Source of the DNA: Deltaproteobacteria bacterium
GTDB taxonomy: Bacteria > Desulfobacterota > Binatia > UBA9968
Assembly: GCA_005878685.1 (NCBI GenBank)
Contig: VBLN01000150.1
Coordinates: 8,566 to 14,240, forward strand
Direction of reading: 5' to 3'
Length of the DNA stretch: 5,675 nucleotides
Position numbers and translations under genes: made by a program. Position 1 is the first letter of the stretch. Each line of letters begins with the position of its first letter. Shown piece by piece: positions 1 through 5,675 of the stretch. The notes below the pieces were generated by a model that worked only from the letters and a program-made list of their open reading frames with translations, was not told the origin of the DNA and made no database searches.

Positions 1-1045
1 GCAAGGGGCGGACGGCAGAGCCGACATCGGACAGGTGCTGGCGACGGCAAAGTCAATCGCGACGGCAATGAATGGGTATAAGATTCTCGTCAACAAAAGC
101 ACCGTGCCCGTAGGAACTGCGGATGAGGTCCAGAAAGTGATTAGGAGTATCACCTCGCATTCGTTCGCCGTCGTTTCCAATCCGGAGTTTCTGAAGGAAG
201 GAGCGGCGATCGAGGATTTCATGAAGCCGGATCGGGTCGTCCTTGGAGCTCAAGACGCTCAGGCCATTTCGGTGCTAAAGGAGCTCTACGAGCCTTTTGT
301 TCGCACCGGCAATCCTATTCTTGAGATGGATTCCCGCAGCGCGGAGATGAGCAAGTATGCCGCCAATGCCATGCTGGCCACCAAAATCTCCTTTATCAAT
401 GAGGTGGCCAATCTGTGCGAGAAGGTGGGCGCAGACATCGGCGAGGTTCGTCGGGCCATCGGGTTGGACCGGCGCATTGGTCCCCACTTTATCTTTCCCG
501 GGGTAGGCTATGGCGGGTCGTGTTTTCCGAAGGATATTCGCGCCATGATCGCGATGGGCGAGCCTAGTCTCGACATGGGGCTGCTGAGAGCCATCGAGGG
601 GGTGAATGAGGGACAAAAGAGGGCGTTGGTGCGTAAGGTCATGCGCCATTTCGGCCAGGAGCTCTCGGGTCGGACTTTTGCGCTGTGGGGGCTTTCTTTC
701 AAGCCGCGCACGGACGATATGAGAGACGCTCCGTCCATTGTCGTAGTGGAATCTCTGCTCAAAGCTGGGGCGGAGATTCAAGCCCACGATCCCGAAGCCA
801 TAGAGGAAGCGAGGAAGATCTTCGGCGGCCGCGTACGGTATTATCGCCGCAACTACGACGCCCTGAAGGGCGCGGATGCCCTTCTGATTCTCACGGAATG
901 GAACGAGTTTCGCCGCCCGAACTTTGAGTCCATCAAAGAGCAGCTAAAAAACCCGGTTATTTTCGACGGGCGGAATATCTACGACCCTCAGGAACTCAGG
1001 AAGCTGGGATTTATTTACTACTCGATCGGGGGAAGGGATGGCTAG
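1..1045 (+). CDS. ugd: UDP-glucose 6-dehydrogenase, 5'-truncated by window edge
   Basis: Catalyses the NAD-dependent four-electron oxidation of UDP-glucose to UDP-glucuronate in the cytoplasm. The reading frame is open from the window edge (first whole codon at base 2), giving 347 residues. Family members are usually about 430-450, so roughly the first 80-100 residues, with the N-terminal GxGxxG NAD site, lie upstream. The GTG at 35 is therefore internal and not a start. Visible family motifs, in fragment numbering, are STVPVGT (about 33-39), NPEFLKEG (about 60-67), the active-site loop [12 protein letters not shown] with catalytic Cys174 (codon 521-523), and [14 protein letters not shown] (about 232-245) in the C-terminal UDP-binding domain. 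The end is intact (TAG 1043-1045) and overlaps the next gene by 8 bp. The close relatives GDP-mannose and UDP-ManNAc dehydrogenases share the fold. The motif set and the UDP-glucuronate-using neighbour favour Ugd. Confidence 0.95.
   Translation, partial: QGADGRADIGQVLATAKSIATAMNGYKILVNKSTVPVGTADEVQKVIRSITSHSFAVVSNPEFLKEGAAIEDFMKPDRVVLGAQDAQAISVLKELYEPFVRTGNPILEMDSRSAEMSKYAANAMLATKISFINEVANLCEKVGADIGEVRRAIGLDRRIGPHFIFPGVGYGGSCFPKDIRAMIAMGEPSLDMGLLRAIEGVNEGQKRALVRKVMRHFGQELSGRTFALWGLSFKPRTDDMRDAPSIVVVESLLKAGAEIQAHDPEAIEEARKIFGGRVRYYRRNYDALKGADALLILTEWNEFRRPNFESIKEQLKNPVIFDGRNIYDPQELRKLGFIYYSIGGRDG
1028..1037 (+). promoter_or_regulatory. Purine-rich Shine-Dalgarno region for the decarboxylase gene
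   Basis: A run of ten purines (GGGGGAAGGG) abuts the ATG at 1038 and lies inside the last codons of ugd. The best SD-like part sits only about 4 nt from the start codon, which is close. The ATGGCTAG overlap suggests that translation is also helped by ribosomes terminating on ugd. Confidence 0.5.
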
Positions 1046-1985
1046 AGTTCTCATCACTGGTGGCGGCGGCTTCATCGGCTCTCATCTGTGCGGGAGTTTT
1101 CTTAAGCGCGGGGACGAGGTCGTCTGCATGGACAACTATTCCACCGGTTCCCACGAAAATGTGGCGGGCTTCGCATCTCATCCGAAATTTGCGTTCGTCG
1201 ACCACAATGTGAGCACCTTTATCGATGTTCAAGGCGCAGTGGATTACGTGCTCCATTTCGCCTCTCCGGCGAGTCCGGTGGATTACCTGGAGCTACCTAT
1301 CCCAACGCTCAAGGTGGGTTCTCTCGGCACGCACAACGCCTTAGGGCTGGCCAAAGCCAAGAAAGCGACTTTTCTTCTTGCTTCAACCTCAGAGGTTTAC
1401 GGTGATCCGCTGGTGCGGCCTCAGAGCGAAGACTATTGGGGAAACGTCAATCCGGTGGGACCGCGGGGTGTTTACGACGAAGCCAAGCGTTTCGCCGAAG
1501 CGATGACCATGGCCTATCATCGTTTTCACGGCTTGGATACGCGCATCGTTCGGATTTTTAACACCTACGGTCCACGCATGCGAATGCGGGATGGGCGGGT
1601 TGTTCCTAATTTTATTACGCAGGCGCTCAAGGGCGAACCTCTGACCGTTTACGGACAGGGCCAACAGACCAGAAGCTTCCAATACATCGATGATCTCATC
1701 GAGGGCATCCACCGGCTTTTGGAGTCGGATGAACATTTGCCCGTGAATATCGGGAACCCGCACGAAATGACTATCCTGGAATTCGCGAAAAAGATTATCG
1801 AGATCACGCGGTCGAAGAGTTCCATCGTCTACAAGCCGTTACCGCAGGACGATCCTCAGGTTCGTCAGCCGGATATTACCAAAGCAAAAAATCTATTGGG
1901 ATGGGAACCCAAAGTGTCTCTCGAAGAGGGTCTCCTGCGAACCATCGAATACTTTCGCGACCGCCTCAGGGAGCGAAAGAGATGA
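1038..1985 (+). CDS. uxs: UDP-glucuronate decarboxylase (UDP-xylose synthase)
   Basis: Extended short-chain dehydrogenase/reductase of 315 residues. The family oxidises UDP-glucuronate at C4, decarboxylates it and re-reduces it to UDP-xylose with a recycled NAD. The N-terminal Rossmann motif GGGGFIGSH spans residues 8-16, with acidic Asp32 at the end of the second strand. Features specific to UXS proteins are FASPASP (74-80), the TSE triad region at 117-119 followed by VYGDP, the block [11 protein letters not shown] (133-143), catalytic Tyr146 and Lys150 (YDEAK), and a C-terminal DDPQVRQPD (271-279) with the arginine typical of this family. The length matches stand-alone bacterial UXS, with no ArnA-type formyltransferase domain and no membrane anchor. 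It overlaps ugd by 8 bp (ATGGCTAG), so substrate producer and consumer are adjacent. dTDP-glucose 4,6-dehydratase is the main look-alike, but the YWGNVNP block argues against it. Confidence 0.93.
   Translation: MARVLITGGGGFIGSHLCGSFLKRGDEVVCMDNYSTGSHENVAGFASHPKFAFVDHNVSTFIDVQGAVDYVLHFASPASPVDYLELPIPTLKVGSLGTHNALGLAKAKKATFLLASTSEVYGDPLVRPQSEDYWGNVNPVGPRGVYDEAKRFAEAMTMAYHRFHGLDTRIVRIFNTYGPRMRMRDGRVVPNFITQALKGEPLTVYGQGQQTRSFQYIDDLIEGIHRLLESDEHLPVNIGNPHEMTILEFAKKIIEITRSKSSIVYKPLPQDDPQVRQPDITKAKNLLGWEPKVSLEEGLLRTIEYFRDRLRERKR
1968..1973 (+). promoter_or_regulatory. Shine-Dalgarno site fixing the epimerase start
   Basis: AGGGAG lies 8 nt upstream of the ATG at 1982, within the 3' end of the decarboxylase gene. 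It supports 1982 as the start rather than an in-frame start at 1901, which would add 27 non-homologous residues before the NAD-binding motif. Confidence 0.65.
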
Positions 1986-2908
1986 GGATTATCGTCACCG
2001 GCGGGGCGGGCTTCATCGGATCGCACATCGTCGATGCTTATCTCGCCAAAGGGCATGAGGTTTTCGTGGTTGACGATCTCTCGACCGGGTCGAAAACAAA
2101 TCTCCATAAGAAAGCCACTCTGTACGTCATTGATCTTGTGGACCCAGCTTTAAGAAAAGTGCTGGCTGAAATCTCGCCAGACGTGGTTAGTCACCATGCG
2201 GCACAGATGAATTTGCGCCGCTCCGTAGAGGATCCTCTCTTTGATGCCCGGACTAACATATTAGGCCTGCTGAACGTTCTGGAGGCATGCAAAGGCTTAA
2301 AAGTCAAAAAAATACTCTTCGCGTCATCTGGCGGAGCGGTTTACGGCGAGCAAGAAAAGTTCCCTGCGGCGGAAGATCATCCGACACGACCCTTGAGTCC
2401 TTATGGAGTGAGCAAAATAACTGGCGAGCACTATCTATACTGCTACCAAAGCGCATTTGGAATTCCCTACACGGCGCTCCGTTATTCCAATGTCTATGGA
2501 CCGAGGCAAAATTCCGAAGGAGAGGCCGGCGTCGTGGCGATTTTTATCCGTCAGTTGCTTGACGGGAGATCCCCGACGATTAACGGTGACGGGAAGCAGA
2601 CTCGGGATTACGTTTATGTCGACGACGTGGTGGCGGCAAATGTTGCTGCTCTGGAATCGTCCTTCTCGGGTTCTCTCAACATCGGTACTGGAAAAGAAAC
2701 GAACGTTCTTACGATCTTCAGCCTGCTGCGAGACGGTTTGGGTGTCGACATCGCTGCTCTTCACGGACCGGCCAAAGTAGGGGAGCAAGAGCGGAGCTGC
2801 ATTGATGCTTCACGCGCCGGCAGCGCCTTCGGTTGGACAGCCCGCACGCGTTTGGAGGAAGGGCTTCGCGAAACCATTGCTTTTTACCGTCAGGCTGGCC
2901 CTGCATGA
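1982..2908 (+). CDS. galE: GalE-type NAD-dependent UDP-sugar 4-epimerase
   Basis: SDR-family epimerase of 308 residues, predicted to invert C4 of a UDP-sugar through a transient 4-keto intermediate with tightly bound [13 protein letters not shown] at residues 6-15 is the Rossmann loop and Asp31/Asp32 (VVDDLSTG) would bind the adenosine ribose. SSGGAVYGE (115-123) carries the catalytic Ser/Thr region, Tyr141 and Lys145 form YxxxK, and [10 protein letters not shown] (167-176) and [14 protein letters not shown] (202-215) are family-typical. The short length and the [13 protein letters not shown] block (73-85) resemble the bacterial/archaeal short GalE group more than the roughly 338-residue E. 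coli enzyme. It starts on ATGA, overlapping the upstream stop by 4 bp. The natural substrate may be UDP-Glc/UDP-Gal, or UDP-xylose/UDP-L-arabinose given the neighbour; the sequence alone does not decide. The catalytic class is well supported and the substrate is not. Confidence 0.85.
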   Translation: MRIIVTGGAGFIGSHIVDAYLAKGHEVFVVDDLSTGSKTNLHKKATLYVIDLVDPALRKVLAEISPDVVSHHAAQMNLRRSVEDPLFDARTNILGLLNVLEACKGLKVKKILFASSGGAVYGEQEKFPAAEDHPTRPLSPYGVSKITGEHYLYCYQSAFGIPYTALRYSNVYGPRQNSEGEAGVVAIFIRQLLDGRSPTINGDGKQTRDYVYVDDVVAANVAALESSFSGSLNIGTGKETNVLTIFSLLRDGLGVDIAALHGPAKVGEQERSCIDASRAGSAFGWTARTRLEEGLRETIAFYRQAGPA

Positions 2909-4698
2909 AGACAGAGCTAATCAGAAACTTTTCGATCATTGCCCATATCGATCACGGGAAATCAACTTTGGCCGACCGCCTGTTGGAATACACGGGCACT
3001 GTAAGCGAAAGGGAGCGCACAGATCAGTTCCTCGACAGTATGGATTTGGAAAAGGAGCGGGGAATCACGATCAAGGCGAGCCCCGTTCGGCTCCGATATG
3101 TTTCCAAGAGCGGAACGGAATATACGTTAAACCTCATCGACACGCCCGGCCATGTCGATTTCACCTACGAAGTCTCGCGCAGCCTGGCGGCCTGCGAGGG
3201 CGCCCTGCTGGTGGTGGACGCTGTCCAGGGAGTCGAAGCCCAGACCGTGGCCAACGTTCACATGGCATTGGACCATAACCTGTCTATTCTTCCGGTCATT
3301 AACAAGATTGATCTCCCCAGCGCGGATCCGGAGCGCGTGAAGAAGGAGATCGAGGAGATCATCGGCATCGAGGCTTCAAACGCGATTCTGGCGAGCGCGA
3401 AAGAAGGGATCGGAACGGAAGCGATCCTCGAGGGGATTATTAGCTCCTTTCCGCCGCCGCGCGGGGATCCGGCGCGTCCTCTGCGCGCGCTGATCTTCGA
3501 TAGCTGGTTCGATCCCTACCATGGCGCTGTGGTCATGATCCGAATCTTTGACGGAGTCGTGCGCAAGGGAATGCGCATCCGGATGATATCGAGCGGAACG
3601 ACTTTCGAAGTGACGCGCCTGGGCATCTTTTCTCCCGGTCCGACCGAGGTCGCTGAGATGGGGCCTGGCGAGGTCGGGTTTCTAATGGCGGGGATCAAGG
3701 AGATCCGAGAGACCCGCATCGGCGATACGATGACGTCCGAAGAGGCTCCTGCGACTGAGCCCTTGGCGGGATTCAAAGCGCTGAAGCCAATGGTCTTCAG
3801 CGGTCTCTATCCTGCGGATGCAGGTCAATACCAGGCGCTCAGAGACGCACTGGAGAAATTAAGGCTGAATGACTCCTCTTTTACTTTCGAAGCCGAGACC
3901 TCTCAGGCATTGGGCTTTGGTTTTCGCTGCGGGTTCCTGGGCCTACTGCATTTGGATATTGTTCGCGAGAGACTAGAGCGCGAATTTGCGTTGAGTCTGA
4001 TCACGACGGCTCCGACCGTGGTCTATCGAGTCATTACGCGGTCTCGGAAGACGCTCCTTGTTGACAATCCCGCCCAATTACCGGCAGAATTAGAGATAGA
4101 AGAGATCGAAGAGCCGATCATCCTGGCCACCATCCATCTCCCCCAAGAATATCTAGGAGCTGTGATGAAGCTGTGCGAGGAGAAACGGGGGACTCAAAAG
4201 GAAATCCATTATCTCGGGCCGAAGAGGGTCATGTTGCTCTACGAGTTGCCGCTGAACGAGATCGTCGTGGATTTCTACGATCGGCTGAAGTCAGTAAGCA
4301 GGGGTTATGCTTCTATGGATTATGAGGCCGCAGGTTATCGAGCCTCGGACTTGGTCAAACTGGACGTGCGCATTAACGGAGATCCGGTCGATGCGATGTC
4401 GATGATCCTCCACAGGGAAAAAGCTTACCCTAAAGGCCGGGATCTGGTCCAACGCATGCGAGAACTCATCCCGCGCCAACTCTTTGAGGTCGTCATCCAG
4501 GCCGCCATCGGCAGTCGAGTCATCGCGCGCGAAAGCGTTAAGGCGCTGAGAAAGAACGTCACGGCGAAGTGTTACGGCGGGGATATCACCCGCAAGCGCA
4601 AACTGCTCGAGCGACAGAAGGAAGGGAAGAAGAGGATGAAACAGGTCGGCCGCGTCGAGATCCCGCAAGAGGCATTCTTAGCAGCCTTGAAAGTTTAG
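2905..4698 (+). CDS. lepA: Elongation factor 4 (LepA), ribosome-associated GTPase
   Basis: Complete 597-residue LepA/EF4, close to the 599 of E. coli. It binds ribosomes in a GTP-dependent way; roles in back-translocation, initiation and 30S biogenesis have been proposed for the family. GTPase motifs are all present: G1 AHIDHGKS (13-20), the G2 region RGITIK (52-57), G3 DTPGH (79-83, with the catalytic-position His83), G4 NKID (133-136) and G5 SAK (164-166). A beta-barrel domain II follows (about 190-280), then an EF-G-like domain III containing [12 protein letters not shown] (340-351), a domain V-like region (about 403-475), and the LepA-specific C-terminal domain (about 485-597) with [20 protein letters not shown] (551-570). 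The ATG at 2905 gives the conventional N-terminus [20 protein letters not shown] and overlaps the epimerase stop by 4 bp. An in-frame start at 2833 would only add unrelated residues. No strong SD precedes it, so coupled translation is likely. No missing residues were noticed. Confidence 0.98.
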   Translation: MKTELIRNFSIIAHIDHGKSTLADRLLEYTGTVSERERTDQFLDSMDLEKERGITIKASPVRLRYVSKSGTEYTLNLIDTPGHVDFTYEVSRSLAACEGALLVVDAVQGVEAQTVANVHMALDHNLSILPVINKIDLPSADPERVKKEIEEIIGIEASNAILASAKEGIGTEAILEGIISSFPPPRGDPARPLRALIFDSWFDPYHGAVVMIRIFDGVVRKGMRIRMISSGTTFEVTRLGIFSPGPTEVAEMGPGEVGFLMAGIKEIRETRIGDTMTSEEAPATEPLAGFKALKPMVFSGLYPADAGQYQALRDALEKLRLNDSSFTFEAETSQALGFGFRCGFLGLLHLDIVRERLEREFALSLITTAPTVVYRVITRSRKTLLVDNPAQLPAELEIEEIEEPIILATIHLPQEYLGAVMKLCEEKRGTQKEIHYLGPKRVMLLYELPLNEIVVDFYDRLKSVSRGYASMDYEAAGYRASDLVKLDVRINGDPVDAMSMILHREKAYPKGRDLVQRMRELIPRQLFEVVIQAAIGSRVIARESVKALRKNVTAKCYGGDITRKRKLLERQKEGKKRMKQVGRVEIPQEAFLAALKV

Positions 4699-4710
4699 TC
4701 GGACCAAGTC

Positions 4711-5370
4711 ATGTCAGTGAACCCGTTAAAGGAAGATTCCGTGGCCGCGGCGGAAGAAAATAAAAAGGTCAAATCGACATTTCGGGAGTATGTCGAGGCC
4801 ATCGGCATGGCCTTGCTCTTGGCCCTATTCATCCGGACTTTCATTGTCCAGGCCTTTAAGATTCCCTCAGGCTCCATGATTCCCACGCTCCAAATCGGCG
4901 ATCATATTTTAGTCAACAAGCTGGCTTACGGGATTCGGGTTCCCTTTTGGGACCACTACCTGGCCCATTTTAAAAGCCCGGAGCGAGGTGATGTGCTGGT
5001 TTTCATTTTTCCGGAGGCCCGTTCCAAAGATTTTATCAAACGGGTCATCGGAGTCAGCGGCGACGTCGTGGAGATCCGAGGGAAGAAGATATATGTGAAC
5101 AATGTACTTCAGGACGATCCTCACGCCCATTTCGAAGGCGACGGAGGGCCGGGGGCAGAACTTCCGATCAGAGACGACTATGGCCCTACGAAAGTTCCGG
5201 ATCGTCACATCTTCGTCATGGGAGACAACCGAGACCGAAGCTATGACAGCCGCTTTTGGGGTTTTGTTGACCTGGCCGATGTCAAAGGCAAGGCCTTCCT
5301 GATTTATTGGTCATGGGATGGGAGTGATCGCTGGGTTCGTTGGGAACGGATCGGCGACCTGATTTATTGA
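4711..5370 (+). CDS. lepB: Signal peptidase I (LepB, S26 family)
   Basis: Membrane serine protease that cleaves signal peptides from Sec/Tat-exported proteins on the outer face of the inner membrane. It has 219 residues from the ATG at 4711. A single hydrophobic segment (about 28-48) is followed by box B PSGSM (52-56) with nucleophile Ser55. Box D RGDVLVF (92-98) continues to FIKRVIG (108-114), with the general-base Lys110. Box E is GDNRDRSYDSRFWG (171-184). The single TM and small size differ from the two-TM, 324-residue E. coli enzyme and match the short form common in other phyla. It lies 12 nt after lepA, the classical lepA-lepB arrangement. Start uncertainty: the ATG at 4711 has only a weak upstream GGA, whereas an in-frame GTG at 4741 is preceded by a good SD (AAAGGAAG, 4728-4735) and would give 209 residues without losing any functional part. 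Confidence 0.95.
   Translation: MSVNPLKEDSVAAAEENKKVKSTFREYVEAIGMALLLALFIRTFIVQAFKIPSGSMIPTLQIGDHILVNKLAYGIRVPFWDHYLAHFKSPERGDVLVFIFPEARSKDFIKRVIGVSGDVVEIRGKKIYVNNVLQDDPHAHFEGDGGPGAELPIRDDYGPTKVPDRHIFVMGDNRDRSYDSRFWGFVDLADVKGKAFLIYWSWDGSDRWVRWERIGDLIY
4728..4735 (+). promoter_or_regulatory. Candidate Shine-Dalgarno for an alternative lepB start
   Basis: AAAGGAAG lies 5 nt before an in-frame GTG at 4741, inside the annotated 5' end of lepB. It is a better ribosome-binding match than anything in front of the ATG at 4711. If used, LepB would begin (M)AAAEENKKVKSTFREYVEA and keep the full membrane anchor and active site. Because it is purine-rich Lys-Glu-Asp coding sequence, it may be fortuitous. 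Confidence 0.4.
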
Positions 5371-5425
5371 GCTTCAGTAGGCAGACAGAGCCTTTCCCTG
5401 ATCCGAAATAGATTCACCCTGACAG

Positions 5426-5675
5426 ATGCAAATAGAAAAATACCTGGCATTTCTGCCAAGCTTTCTCCTTCTCTCAGGCTGTGCGACTTTTGAGATCGCT
5501 GGAGAGATTCAATCAGGCCGCATGGCCCTAATGAAAGGAGATCCTCAAGAGGCCCTGGCGCATTTCCAGCGCGCGGCACAGTCCGACCCCAACTATATCG
5601 CCGGTAACCCCCTCCAGCAGACAGTGTGGACCTACGTGGGACGGGCTTACTATACCATGGGAAAACTACCCGATG
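5426..5675 (+). CDS. TPR-like lipoprotein, 3'-truncated by window edge
   Basis: An open frame begins at ATG 5426 and is still open at the last base, giving 83 full codons. An in-frame TGA at 5420-5422 means the gene cannot start further upstream. The N-terminus is a type II signal peptide: MQIEKY, a hydrophobic core at about 7-16 and the lipobox L16-S17-G18-Cys19, so it should be lipidated by Lgt and cut by LspA. Ala20 at +2 shows no inner-membrane retention signal, so an outer-membrane location is plausible in a diderm. The mature part looks like tandem TPR helices: GRMALMKGDPQEALAHFQRA (31-50) with DPN at 54-56, then TYVGRAYYTMGKLPD (69-83). TPR lipoproteins usually scaffold envelope complexes, and no specific role can be assigned. 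No clear SD is seen before the ATG. It follows lepB by 55 nt on the same strand and is probably cotranscribed. Confidence 0.8.
   Translation, partial: MQIEKYLAFLPSFLLLSGCATFEIAGEIQSGRMALMKGDPQEALAHFQRAAQSDPNYIAGNPLQQTVWTYVGRAYYTMGKLPD

Noticed and set aside
35..37. GTG as the start of the dehydrogenase gene
   Set aside because: The frame is open to the window edge and upstream codons ([11 protein letters not shown]) match the family's usual sequence before this point, so the gene starts outside the window.
275..787. 170-codon open frame on the minus strand
   Set aside because: It lies entirely opposite the well-supported ugd frame, has no family motifs, and is rich in Arg, His and Pro as expected of an antisense shadow.
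1389..1763. 124-codon open frame on the minus strand
   Set aside because: Antisense to the core of the UDP-glucuronate decarboxylase gene, with no recognisable domain or ribosome-binding site.
1901..1981. 27-residue N-terminal extension of the epimerase
   Set aside because: It lies within the decarboxylase coding region in another frame, has no family similarity, and the ATG at 1982 has a good SD and starts directly before the Rossmann motif.
2802..3278. 158-codon open frame on the plus strand across the epimerase-lepA junction
   Set aside because: It overlaps the conserved GTPase domain of lepA in another frame and its translation is low-complexity and motif-free. The ATGA junction is better explained without it.
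4291..4668. 125-codon open frame on the minus strand
   Set aside because: Antisense to the conserved LepA C-terminal domain and shows no independent coding signal.
5379..5395. Possible terminator after lepB: AGGC / GCCT inverted repeat followed by TTT
   Set aside because: The stem is only 4 bp with a 7-nt loop and the T run is three bases then CCC, too weak for an intrinsic terminator.
5364..5579. 71-codon minus-strand frame covering the gap after lepB
   Set aside because: It overlaps the plus-strand lipoprotein, whose signal peptide, lipobox and TPR-like pattern are much stronger evidence.

Overview
The window is a continuous stretch of protein-coding genes, all on the + strand, from an unidentified bacterium of moderate GC content. 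The diderm inference rests on the last gene, a lipoprotein with a TPR-like body whose Cys+2 residue is Ala, which is compatible with an outer-membrane lipoprotein. The style of the proteins (a single-TM LepB of about 210-219 residues, tight lepA-lepB linkage, short SDR epimerases) would suit a deltaproteobacterial, Binatota, NC10 or Nitrospirota-like lineage. That placement is only an impression; no marker here fixes the phylum.

Left part (1-2908): a nucleotide-sugar cassette. It begins inside a UDP-glucose 6-dehydrogenase gene (5' end cut off by the window edge). A UDP-glucuronate decarboxylase (UDP-xylose synthase) gene follows, then a GalE-type UDP-hexose/pentose 4-epimerase gene. In sequence these would convert UDP-glucose to UDP-glucuronate and UDP-glucuronate to UDP-xylose. 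The epimerase would act either on UDP-Glc/UDP-Gal or, by inference, on UDP-xylose/UDP-L-arabinose. Such sugars normally feed LPS, capsule or exopolysaccharide glycosyltransferases, none of which lies in the window.

Right part (2905-5675): lepA (elongation factor 4, a ribosome-associated GTPase), lepB (signal peptidase I), then the start of a lipoprotein gene with a TPR-like body that runs off the right edge.

The first four genes overlap by 8, 4 and 4 bp. lepB follows lepA after 12 nt and the lipoprotein follows lepB after 55 nt. No promoter or convincing terminator is visible, so the whole window reads as part of one polycistronic unit with translational coupling. There are no RNA genes, mobile elements, CRISPR arrays or notable repeats, and no gene-free stretch longer than 55 nt. 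I do not see a novel biological system. The points most worth checking are the possible UDP-pentose pathway, the coupling of lepA to a sugar-nucleotide gene, and the uncertain starts of lepB and the lipoprotein.
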